Shown here: positions 39,691 to 47,267 of the stretch, in pieces
Numbering within the stretch: the first letter of the stretch is position 1
Layout: every line of letters begins with the position of its first letter
Source of the DNA: Paenibacillus cellulosilyticus
Lineage (GTDB): Bacteria; Bacillota; Bacilli; Paenibacillales; Paenibacillaceae
NCBI RefSeq assembly: GCF_003182255.1
Contig: NZ_QGTQ01000031.1
Coordinates: 1 to 64,000, forward strand
Length of the DNA stretch: 64,000 bases
Direction of reading: 5' to 3'
Program-made: the position numbers and the translations under genes
Notes under the pieces: generated by a model
The model's input: only the letters and a program-made list of their open reading frames with translations
Told to the model about the DNA's origin: nothing
The model's database searches: none

Positions 39691-41510
39691 CCGGCTCTGC
39701 CAGTTATTCGTTCTCGCTTCACAATAACGGAGGCGGGACAGTTGTCGTCTACTCGACAATGAGCCTGCCGGTATCGGATCCGCCTTCGTTGGATCACGAT
39801 GCATACTATCCGATCTATACGCGGCTGGGTACCGTCGATTCCAATCAATCGGGAAGCTTCTCGACGGGTAACCCGCTGGCTCGCATCGTAATCGCGCGCG
39901 CGACCGACGATTTTCCGCTTAAGCTCGCCATCGTCGATACGCTCGATCCCGACAGCCAAACGGTCGCCGTTGGGGACGATGACGGGAAGGCGACGGCGCT
40001 GGCATGGACGTTCTACCAATCGTACGCGAGCCAGCCCTATCAGCCGCTTGCGCTGCAGTTCAACGATTTGGTGCTGAACAATACGGATCCGACGCAGCTG
40101 AACGGGCAGGCGGCTAGTTTTTTCTCCGCGAACGGGTATGCAGGCATCGACTTCAGCATTTTCTCGATGGTCAGCTTCTGGGCGACCAACTCGCTTTATG
40201 CTTTCCCGGGTACTTATTATTGCTATGAGCCGCAAAGCGACACGCACGGATTCATCGTTCCGCCGGATGAGGTCGGAACGATTACGGTGGCGAACGGCAC
40301 GGCGACCTATACGTCGGCTGCGGACGGCAGCACGCAGACGCTTCTGTTCGTGCGATCCAAGCTATCCTCGGCTGGGGCTGACAGCAAGAACGGCATTGCG
40401 CTGACGAGCATTTTGCGCGATTTTGCATGGGAGGGCAAGCCGGACCAGATCGGCATATGCTTCGTGGGCACGAATAACGGCGCCCAAATGATTGCGCAGC
40501 CGTATCAGAACCCGAGCGTGCCGTGGTATGCGGTCGCTTATGACATGGTGTACGGGGCGTTCACTTTGGTGCAGATCGCGATGGCGCTCGATATGGCGGT
40601 TCACATGCTGAAGAGCATCGGCAGCGGGCTGCAGTATTTGAAGGACAACCTCGGCAAGCTGTACGATAATATCCGCCAGTGGGCTAACGAAACGGGCGAC
40701 TCTGCAGGGCCTGGCTCCGGTATCGGCGATGATGTCGATCCCGTCAACGTCGATGTGGACATTGACGTTGACATTGACGTCGACATTGATGTGGATATCG
40801 ATATCGACATTGATATCGATGTGGACGTCGACATCGATATTGACATTGATGTTGATTTTCTCGCCGTAGTGGACGTTGACGTTGACGTGGACATCGATAT
40901 TGATATCGACGTCGTGACGGATACGGAAACCGACGTGGACATCGACGTGGACATCGACATCGATACGGACGTTGACGTACAGCCGGGTATGATCCGAGGG
41001 CTGCTCAACAAGGTCGGCAGCTGGGTCATGGAGAAAGCCCTGCCGGCGCTGACCGAGATGCTGGCCATAAACTTGGCATTCATGTCGGCCGCTCAGTTGC
41101 TGCAAGCCTGGAGGCACGCCGACGAGCAAGGCATCAAAAACTTGCAGCCGCGCGAGTCGACCGGACTCGGCCTGCTCGTCAATTATATGCTTAACGAGCA
41201 GGTCTCCCTGCAGACCCGCTGGAACACGTTCGCGGATTACGTGCAGCAGTCGCAGGCGGACAATGCCACGATCGAGATGACCGTAAGCACGATTATTATG
41301 GCCGGCAACTCAGCGGCAGACCAGGCGGCTTCGAATTGGCGCTGGTCGACCGATGCGGAGAACGCCGCCGTGGCCGCCCTCGCGCAATATACGGGAGACA
41401 ATAGGTATCAAGCATTCCAAACGCTGGGCGGGTACCAATATCAGGGGCGCGATTTGCCCGTCAAAGTCGGCGCGCAGGTCGCCATGGATTATTTGAAGAA
41501 GGGAGGCTGA
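39687..41510 (+). CDS. Asp-Val/Asp-Ile repeat protein, possible methyltransferase substrate
   Basis: A 607-residue protein of unknown family. Residues 1-280 parallel the previous protein (FSLHNNGGGTVVVYSTMSLPV; ALAWTFYQSYASQPY; GIDFSIFSMVSFWATNSLYAFPG). A hydrophobic helix (residues 280-310) follows. Residues 355-431 alternate Asp with Val or Ile almost perfectly in three blocks split by FLAV and VTDTET. Residues 435-607 form a helical C-terminal domain. GAGGTGAT precedes the start, which overlaps the upstream stop. The stop is one base before the methyltransferase start, so all are coupled. In borosin systems methylated cores are hydrophobic and beta-prone. Here the alternating tract is a candidate core, by inference only. 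A metal-binding or assembly role is the main alternative. Confidence 0.8.
   Translation: MTGSASYSFSLHNNGGGTVVVYSTMSLPVSDPPSLDHDAYYPIYTRLGTVDSNQSGSFSTGNPLARIVIARATDDFPLKLAIVDTLDPDSQTVAVGDDDGKATALAWTFYQSYASQPYQPLALQFNDLVLNNTDPTQLNGQAASFFSANGYAGIDFSIFSMVSFWATNSLYAFPGTYYCYEPQSDTHGFIVPPDEVGTITVANGTATYTSAADGSTQTLLFVRSKLSSAGADSKNGIALTSILRDFAWEGKPDQIGICFVGTNNGAQMIAQPYQNPSVPWYAVAYDMVYGAFTLVQIAMALDMAVHMLKSIGSGLQYLKDNLGKLYDNIRQWANETGDSAGPGSGIGDDVDPVNVDVDIDVDIDVDIDVDIDIDIDIDVDVDIDIDIDVDFLAVVDVDVDVDIDIDIDVVTDTETDVDIDVDIDIDTDVDVQPGMIRGLLNKVGSWVMEKALPALTEMLAINLAFMSAAQLLQAWRHADEQGIKNLQPRESTGLGLLVNYMLNEQVSLQTRWNTFADYVQQSQADNATIEMTVSTIIMAGNSAADQAASNWRWSTDAENAAVAALAQYTGDNRYQAFQTLGGYQYQGRDLPVKVGAQVAMDYLKKGG
40749..40979 (+). 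repeat. Asp-[Val/Ile] dipeptide repeat tract (coding)
   Basis: About 38 hexanucleotide units of the form G-A-Y followed by a Val or Ile codon encode residues 355-431. Synonymous codons are mixed freely (GTC, GTT, GTG; ATT, ATC; GAC, GAT), so the pattern is kept at protein level and is not a fresh DNA slippage product. Confidence 0.9.
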
Positions 41511-41511
41511 G

Positions 41512-43959
41512 ATGATGTCAACGGATCAAATCACTCCTCCCTCAGTTCGAAGCTACCCGACGCGCCAAGCGCATGACGAACGGTGGATCGAGCTTGCACG
41601 CGCGATTGCCGCCGATCGCGAACGAATAACGGACGATCCGGCGTTCGTCATTCCGGCAGTTGACCAGGGAGAATTGACGATAATAGGCTCGGGCATCGAA
41701 GCGGTCGGCTTCACATCCTCGGACGAAATTCTGATTCGCGAGGCGGAATACGTGTTCTATTGCGTCGCCGATCCGGCAACGTCGGTCTGGATCAAATCGC
41801 TCCGTCCGGATGCATTCGATCTTTACGTTCTGTACGACGACTCGAAGCTTCGGTATCTTACTTACATGCAGATGACTGAAGCGATACTGCACTACGTTCG
41901 AAAGGGCAAGAAGGTTGTCGCGATCTACTACGGCCATCCCGGCATTTTCGTCCTCTCCACGCATCGAGCGGTCCAGATTGCGCGTCGCGAAGGCCATCAA
42001 GCGATTATGCGGGCCGGCGTAAGCGCGCTCGACACGCTCTGCGCAGATCTTGGCGTCGATCCAAGCCAGCCGGGCATGCAGATGTATGAAGCGACCGACA
42101 TGCTTATTCGCCGCCGCAAGCCGGATACAGGCCTGCATCTCGTGCTCTGGCAGGTCGGGCTAATCGGAGAGCTCGGTTATCGGCGGTCCGGTTATTTGAA
42201 CAGCGGCTTCGCAGTGCTGCTCGATTATTTGGAAGACATATATGGAGCCGATCACACCGTTATCCATTACATCGGTTCTCGTTACCCGGGCATCGATCCG
42301 CTGATCGGCGAGCATACGATCGGTTCGCTGCGTGATCCCGAAATTCAGACGACGGTCACCGGTATATCGACTTTCTATTTGCCGCCGAAAGATGCCGCTG
42401 CCGCAGATCAAGACATGCTGCTGAAGCTCGGCTTGCTGCAGCCTGGCCAGACGGCAAAGGCGCCGACGGGCCCGCTTAGAGAAATCGACCGGTACGGGGC
42501 ACGCGAATGGAAGGCGTTCGACGATTTCGAGCGTTTCCGCATACCGTCCTCCTATCATTGGCAGGAGGATACGGCCGCCGCCCGATTCATTCTGGCGCTG
42601 AGGGAAGACGGCGAGCTGCGGGATCTCTATGTTCGCGATCCGGCTGCTGCGGTTGCGAGTTGGTCAATGAAGGGGCTGACGCCTCGCGACCAGTCGCTGC
42701 TCTCGCGCCGCGACGCAGGTGCGATGCAAATCGCGGCCAAGGGAATTCGGGCGAAGTCTTCACCGGATTCGGCGCGGATGCTGACGTCGCTGCTGACTAA
42801 CAAAGCCGTGCTTCGCGGGCTCCACAACGCGGTGCAGCGAGCGGCACCGAACCAACGTCGACAAGCGCTGGACGATTGGAGCGCGAGCAACGGCTATGCG
42901 GTCGATTGGTCTGTCGCAACGGAAGACCTTACGATTCTGATGCGTACTGCGCTGTTCCCTTGGACCGGATTCTATCTGGCGAATGATCGCCAATGGAGCA
43001 TTTTCCTTTACGGCAGAAGCCAGACGGTCGGTACGGGCACGGTGTTCAACCAAGCCGTGTACGTGAATGGGCAGGCGCTAAAGCGAGTACGATACAGCAA
43101 AGGCTCCATCCGTTGGTATGCAGAAGACGGCAATCCGAATAACGGGTTCTTTCATACGGATCTCACGCCGAAGGGAGCAAGGCGCCTTGTCGGCGCCATC
43201 TGGCCAGAGGGCGAGACCATGGGCTCGCAGCACCGCTTAGCAGCGCTCGAACACTTTATGCCGCATGTCACGCAGCTCAGCGCTATCGCCGGCGAGTACC
43301 GAGTCAAAGATGTCGGCGGCCGGACGCTCTCTGTCGTCGTAAGGCCGGATTATCCCGGCCAGAGCGCGCCGGTTATGGTGATCGAGATCGATGGCCAGCC
43401 GTTCCAGGGCCAAACGACGTTCCAAGCGAACGGGTTCGCACTGGACGGGTTGGCCGTGCCGTACGCAAGCAAAGTGATCGGCGACGTGCATCCGCATCTG
43501 CAGGGCGAATACCGGATTAGGGCGGTCAATAGCAAAGGCTCGCAGAAGCATCGGCTATCGTACGATGGAGCGATACTGACGGTGAACGATCAAGCCATTG
43601 ACAACGTCAAAGGGAAAGCTTCGACTCTCAATTGGAAGTCCGATGCCGGTCTGCTGGCGCGCGGCGATACGACTATGCTGCTGGACCCAATTACGCTGCG
43701 TCCGATGCTGTTCGGAACCGGACGCGCGGATACGATGGAATCGTTCTCGCTCGTCGGCAGCGCGCCGATCGGTGACCATGACGTAGAGCTCATCCGTTCT
43801 TCGCCTAAGTTCAATCTTTCGCCATGGGCGTGGGATCATTTGGTGACCATCGCGGCGGAAGCGAACGAACAGGGCGGGCACTTCCTGTGGCATAGCTGGG
43901 ACAAAGCGGTCAAAAATTTGGCCGGTCTTCGTTCCATCCTTCAGGAGGTGCACTTATGA
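41512..43959 (+). CDS. Borosin-type alpha-N-methyltransferase fused to leader-like and C-terminal domains
   Basis: An 815-residue protein. Residues 53-293 are a tetrapyrrole-methylase-fold SAM enzyme that matches borosin N-methyltransferases of the OphMA/SonM type, as I remember them: ELTIIGSGIEAVGF, FYCVADPAT, YDDSKLRYLTYMQM (catalytic Arg and Tyr), IYYGHPGIFV, GVDPSQPG, LVLWQVG, HYIG and STFYLPP. Those enzymes methylate backbone amides of a precursor peptide. Residues 356-410 (ARFILALREDGELRDLYVRDPAA, then GLTPRDQSLL) resemble the LigA-like leader of bacterial borosin precursors such as SonA. Residues 420-480 may be a second helical domain. Residues 483-815 are beta-rich and unrecognised, with two loosely similar segments. 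GGGAGG precedes the ATG. Confidence 0.85.
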   Translation: MMSTDQITPPSVRSYPTRQAHDERWIELARAIAADRERITDDPAFVIPAVDQGELTIIGSGIEAVGFTSSDEILIREAEYVFYCVADPATSVWIKSLRPDAFDLYVLYDDSKLRYLTYMQMTEAILHYVRKGKKVVAIYYGHPGIFVLSTHRAVQIARREGHQAIMRAGVSALDTLCADLGVDPSQPGMQMYEATDMLIRRRKPDTGLHLVLWQVGLIGELGYRRSGYLNSGFAVLLDYLEDIYGADHTVIHYIGSRYPGIDPLIGEHTIGSLRDPEIQTTVTGISTFYLPPKDAAAADQDMLLKLGLLQPGQTAKAPTGPLREIDRYGAREWKAFDDFERFRIPSSYHWQEDTAAARFILALREDGELRDLYVRDPAAAVASWSMKGLTPRDQSLLSRRDAGAMQIAAKGIRAKSSPDSARMLTSLLTNKAVLRGLHNAVQRAAPNQRRQALDDWSASNGYAVDWSVATEDLTILMRTALFPWTGFYLANDRQWSIFLYGRSQTVGTGTVFNQAVYVNGQALKRVRYSKGSIRWYAEDGNPNNGFFHTDLTPKGARRLVGAIWPEGETMGSQHRLAALEHFMPHVTQLSAIAGEYRVKDVGGRTLSVVVRPDYPGQSAPVMVIEIDGQPFQGQTTFQANGFALDGLAVPYASKVIGDVHPHLQGEYRIRAVNSKGSQKHRLSYDGAILTVNDQAIDNVKGKASTLNWKSDAGLLARGDTTMLLDPITLRPMLFGTGRADTMESFSLVGSAPIGDHDVELIRSSPKFNLSPWAWDHLVTIAAEANEQGGHFLWHSWDKAVKNLAGLRSILQEVHL

Positions 43960-44675
43960 GTATGGGCGGCCCTCAGCGAGTCGAGGCCCGGGCGATAGCG
44001 GCTGCGGAGGGCCCGAAGCCGCTCAAGCCTTGGACCATTCTGGCGTATGATACGCGGCGCTTTCCGTTCGCGGAGCTGCTCACTCGGGACGTATACAACG
44101 TTCGTAACCTGGCGGCGCTCCATGAATATTTGCTGGCGAAGCGGCGTTCTTTGGGGCTTAGCGAGAGGCTGACGCATAACGATAACCTATCCGTCCGCAA
44201 GATGATGCAGGATCTGCCGGATGATTCGCCTTTTTATCAGTTGTACCGCCACTTCATGCTGAAGGTGCTGTCCCCGCTGATCGGCAGGGCGCTTTCTTAC
44301 TCCAGCCATCCGAAGATGCGCATCCATTTTCCAGGAACGGATAGCGTCAGCAGCTTCCACCACGATATTATCGTGACGAAGCGAATCGATCAGATTAATT
44401 TCTGGATGCCCTTCACAGACGTGGACGGTTCGGCGACGCTGTGGCTGGAAAGCGACTACGGAGCTGGCGATTATGCTCCAGTGCCTGTTCGCTACGGAGA
44501 AGTGCTCATCTTCGACGGCGGGTATATCGGCCACGGCTCGGTGCCGAATGAGAGCGGCGTCACCCGAATCAGTCTGGATATGCGTTTCTCATACAAAGGA
44601 GCCAAAACCCGCGTCGAGGGCGTCGATCTTATGAACCGCGTCATCACTCGTATCGAAGACGGGAAGGCCCTCTGA
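43956..44675 (+). CDS. Fe(II)/2-oxoglutarate-dependent oxygenase
   Basis: A 239-residue protein with the double-stranded beta-helix iron site of phytanoyl-CoA dioxygenase-like (StrG-like) oxygenases: H135-x-D137 in SSFHHDIIV, H193 in YIGHGSV and the 2-oxoglutarate-binding R204 in GVTRISLDMRF. It would hydroxylate or oxidise a substrate using 2-oxoglutarate and oxygen. AGGAGG lies before the ATG, which overlaps the methyltransferase stop as ATGA. This coupling suggests it tailors the same substrate. A terminator follows within 12 bases of the stop, ending the four-gene unit. Confidence 0.88.
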   Translation: MSMGGPQRVEARAIAAAEGPKPLKPWTILAYDTRRFPFAELLTRDVYNVRNLAALHEYLLAKRRSLGLSERLTHNDNLSVRKMMQDLPDDSPFYQLYRHFMLKVLSPLIGRALSYSSHPKMRIHFPGTDSVSSFHHDIIVTKRIDQINFWMPFTDVDGSATLWLESDYGAGDYAPVPVRYGEVLIFDGGYIGHGSVPNESGVTRISLDMRFSYKGAKTRVEGVDLMNRVITRIEDGKAL

Positions 44676-44686
44676 CTGGATTTGAT

Positions 44687-44716
44687 AGCCCGCCGCTTGC
44701 CGGTGGGCTTTTTTTT
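44687..44716 (+). terminator. Terminator of the methyltransferase-oxygenase unit
   Basis: AGCCCGCCG pairs with CGGTGGGCT (one G/U pair) around a short loop, followed by eight T residues. Confidence 0.9.
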
Positions 44717-44869
44717 GCTACGTTAGCATTGATATCTTTCATAGCCTTCTCGGTAGAACGAATTTATACTATAGTGGTTTCTCATCGTTTCGCTTCGCGT
44801 CATCTTCTCGTCTCCTCTTGCATAGTCTGGCAGTACCAACTACAGCCGTATGCGAAATGAGGGGGGCGA

Positions 44870-44998
44870 ATGATTATGTCCATCACGCTTGGTTTCATCA
44901 TCGCCGTACTGATCGTCGTGGCGAGCAGCGAGCGAGCGGAATCGATCGCGGAATTGAACGAGGATGACTCGGTTGATAGAAAATACAGGAATGACTAA
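44870..44998 (+). CDS. Small single-pass membrane protein
   Basis: A 42-residue frame, MIMSITLGFIIAVLIVVASS followed by a charged tail rich in Glu, Asp, Arg and Lys. GGGGGG lies close to the ATG at 44870, and an in-frame ATG two codons on has better spacing. One membrane helix with a short charged cytoplasmic tail is typical of bacterial small membrane proteins. There is no named family I can assign. It lies alone between two terminators, so it would need its own promoter, which I could not identify clearly. Confidence 0.5.
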   Translation: MIMSITLGFIIAVLIVVASSERAESIAELNEDDSVDRKYRND

Positions 44999-45011
44999 GC
45001 GGCATGCGGAC

Positions 45012-45069
45012 AAAAAAGGGCTGATCGGTCTCGCACGAGTTACTGACGTGCGGAACCGATCAGCCCTTT
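45012..45069 (-). terminator. Very long terminator hairpin after the SDR gene
   Basis: AAAGGGCTGATCGGT pairs with ACCGATCAGCCCTTT, and inside it CGCACG pairs with CGTGCG. On the minus strand the stem ends in six T residues, terminating the SDR gene transcript. Confidence 0.9.
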
Positions 45070-45083
45070 ACTATCCATTCATG

Positions 45084-45953
45084 TCAGCCGTTGACGATTT
45101 CTCCGCCGTTCAAATGCATGATCTGACCGGTCATGTAGGACGAGTCGTCGCAAGCCAGATACACGTAGGCAGCGGCCATCTCATAAGGCTGACCAGGCCG
45201 CTTCAGCGGCGTGTCGGAGCCGAACTCGGACACCTGCTGCGCATCGAATGATGCCGGAATGAGCGGTGTCCAGACGGGGCCTGGCGCGACGCCGTTGACG
45301 CGAATGCCGCGATCAGCCAGATGAACGGCGAGCGCGCGCGTGAACGAGACGATCGCACCTTTGGTAGAGGAATAGTCGATGAGCAGCGGGTTGCCTTTGT
45401 AGGCGGTCACGGATGCCGTATTAATAATGGCTGTACCAGGTTTCAACAGCGGGATTGCAGCCTTGGTCAAATAAAACATGCCGAAAACGTTCGTCTTGAA
45501 CGTGCGCTCCAGCTGCTGCGCGGTTAGCTGCTCGAACTGCTGCAGCGGATGCTGTTCGGCCGCGTTGTTTACGAGCACATCGATCCCGCCATGTGCGGCA
45601 GTCGTTTGCTGCACGGCTTGTTGGCAAAAGGCTTCATCGCCAATGTCGCCAGGTATGAGCAGACAGCGCCGGCCAGCATTCTCGATAATGGTTTTCGTCG
45701 CCTGCGCATCGCCATGCTCGTCCAAGTAGACGATGGCGACGTCCGCACCTTCTTTTGCGAATGCAACAGCAGCCGCGCGTCCGATGCCGCTGTCGCCGCC
45801 TGTGATGAGAACGGACTTGCCCTGCAGTTTGCCGGCTGGCTTATAGGAAGGTGACTCAAAGGCAGGGAGCGGATTCATTTCCGATTCGATGCCGGGTTGC
45901 TTATTCTGATGCTGTGGTGGAAGCACCTGATGCTTCTGTTGGGAAGGACTCAA
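45084..45953 (-). CDS. Short-chain dehydrogenase/reductase (YhdF/YhxD-like)
   Basis: A 289-residue NAD(P)-dependent oxidoreductase. The cofactor motif is TGGDSGIGRAAAVAF, followed by NNAAEQ, and the catalytic YSSTKGA tyrosine and lysine. The end YMTGQIMHLNGGEIVNG is typical. The 40-residue N-terminal extension rich in Gln, Pro and Lys resembles the YhdF/YhxD stress-linked subgroup. The best start is TTG 45953, behind AAGGGGG; the longer frame from 46028 has no good site. It diverges from the HemAT-like gene. The substrate is unknown. Confidence 0.88.
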   Translation of the reverse strand: MSPSQQKHQVLPPQHQNKQPGIESEMNPLPAFESPSYKPAGKLQGKSVLITGGDSGIGRAAAVAFAKEGADVAIVYLDEHGDAQATKTIIENAGRRCLLIPGDIGDEAFCQQAVQQTTAAHGGIDVLVNNAAEQHPLQQFEQLTAQQLERTFKTNVFGMFYLTKAAIPLLKPGTAIINTASVTAYKGNPLLIDYSSTKGAIVSFTRALAVHLADRGIRVNGVAPGPVWTPLIPASFDAQQVSEFGSDTPLKRPGQPYEMAAAYVYLACDDSSYMTGQIMHLNGGEIVNG

Positions 45954-46032
45954 TGCTGAAACCCCCTTGATAGGACTAGTTGTAAATTTCGCCCTTATTA
46001 TGAGGAGTTCGGATGAATCTATACGCAAAAAT

Positions 46033-46048
46033 AGTGATCAATATCACA
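46033..46048. promoter_or_regulatory. FNR/CRP-type palindrome upstream of the globin sensor
   Basis: AGTGATCAATATCACA contains GTGA-N6-TCAC, matching the FNR/CRP core TGTGA-N6-TCACA except for the first base. It is centred 84 bases before the HemAT-like ATG and lies in the shared region between divergent genes. Regulation by an Fnr-type protein is inferred. Confidence 0.5.
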
Positions 46049-46123
46049 ATTCGCTAATTATTGTATGTTTGTAAACCGATATTCATAGATACAGGAACAA
46101 TAGGCTTCGGCCGGAGGAGAATA

Positions 46124-47161
46124 ATGATGAATACGATATTGCGGCAAACAAAAGGCCGTGTCCAATTGACAGGCCAACGTCTTCAGCAGGTAACGTATAC
46201 GGGCATTCGTGAAGAGGATTTGTCACTGCTGCAGGAGCAGCGCGAGCTGTTCAAGCGCATTACGAATAATGTTGTCGATGAGCTATATGATCGGTTGATG
46301 AAAGAGAAGGAGCTTGCGTCGCTTATTGAACGGCATAGCACGCTCGATCGACTGAAGGAAACGCAGCGCTGGTATTTCGAGTCGCTGACGGACGGGACGA
46401 TCGACGAAGCCTTTTTTGAACGTAGACTTCATATTGGCCGTATTCACTCACGCATCGGATTAACGACGAATTGGTATTTGGGCACCTACATGCTCTACCT
46501 CGATATTGCAACAAGCTGGCTGAAGAAGGAGTCGCCGGAGCAGTGGCCAATCATCGTTCTTGCGCTGAGCAAGCTGTTCAACCTCGATTCCCAAATCGTG
46601 CTAGAGGCGTACGAAGAAGGCGAGAAGAATAAAATTCAGCAAATGGTCGATCAGAAGCAGCATTTGCTGCTCCGGGTCAATGATGCGGTACAGGAGCTGA
46701 CCTCGATGATCACGGAGCTGACGGCAAGCAGCAAGTCGATGGCGCATGCGGCGCAGCATACCGCTGAGCTTCAGCGCAGCTCGAACGAACAAGTGCAAGC
46801 GCTTAATCATCATCTCAAAGCAATCGGTGAGCTCGGCTCGGCGATGAAGGACGTTTCGGATCAGACGCATCTTATCGGTCTGAATGCTTCGATCGAGGCG
46901 GCGCGTGCAGGCGACGAGGGACGAGGATTCGCAGTAGTCGCGAACGAGATTCGAAAGCTTGCTGCAAGCTCGAAGAGCTCGCTGGACGTTATTCAATCGA
47001 AGCTCATTGATATTAACAATTCGCTGAAGCATGTAAGCTCCGGCAGCGACGCAACGCTGAAGCTGGCCGAAGGTCAGGCAGCAAGCTCGCAGGAGCTCGC
47101 ATCGTTCATCCAAATGATCGAATCGGTTGCATCCGAGCTTGGGAAGCTGCAGCAGCAATAA
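46124..47161 (+). CDS. hemAT: Globin-coupled soluble chemotaxis transducer (HemAT-like)
   Basis: A 345-residue soluble protein. Residues 25-180 form a protoglobin/sensor globin domain; the probable haem-ligand histidine is in GRIHSRIGL (about H108). Residues 200-345 form a methyl-accepting signalling domain with the conserved hairpin tip [31 protein letters not shown]. It would sense oxygen or another gas and control the CheA kinase. It is shorter than B. subtilis HemAT (432 residues) because the signalling coiled coil after the tip is brief. The ATG at 46124 has GGAGGAG upstream. Confidence 0.9.
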   Translation: MMNTILRQTKGRVQLTGQRLQQVTYTGIREEDLSLLQEQRELFKRITNNVVDELYDRLMKEKELASLIERHSTLDRLKETQRWYFESLTDGTIDEAFFERRLHIGRIHSRIGLTTNWYLGTYMLYLDIATSWLKKESPEQWPIIVLALSKLFNLDSQIVLEAYEEGEKNKIQQMVDQKQHLLLRVNDAVQELTSMITELTASSKSMAHAAQHTAELQRSSNEQVQALNHHLKAIGELGSAMKDVSDQTHLIGLNASIEAARAGDEGRGFAVVANEIRKLAASSKSSLDVIQSKLIDINNSLKHVSSGSDATLKLAEGQAASSQELASFIQMIESVASELGKLQQQ

Positions 47162-47177
47162 CGATAGACCCATCAAA

Positions 47178-47227
47178 AAATCCGCGATACCGACAGCATA
47201 ACAAAGCTAACGGGATCGCGGATTTTT
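47178..47227. terminator. Bidirectional terminator between convergent genes
   Basis: AAATCCGCGATACC pairs with GGGATCGCGGATTT (one mismatch), with A/T runs on both sides, serving the HemAT-like gene and the convergent gene ending at 47268. Confidence 0.85.
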
Positions 47228-47267
47228 ATCGAGTAGAGAGCTGCAGTTGGCTGGACTGCCTCCGGTA

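Noticed and set aside
40362-41129. A 255-residue minus-strand frame with its own alternating Asp/Asn/His-Val/Ile pattern opposite the repeat gene
   Set aside because: The pattern follows from the near-palindromic GAC/GTC and GAT/ATC codons of the plus-strand repeat. It has no ribosome binding site and no coherent protein outside the repeat.
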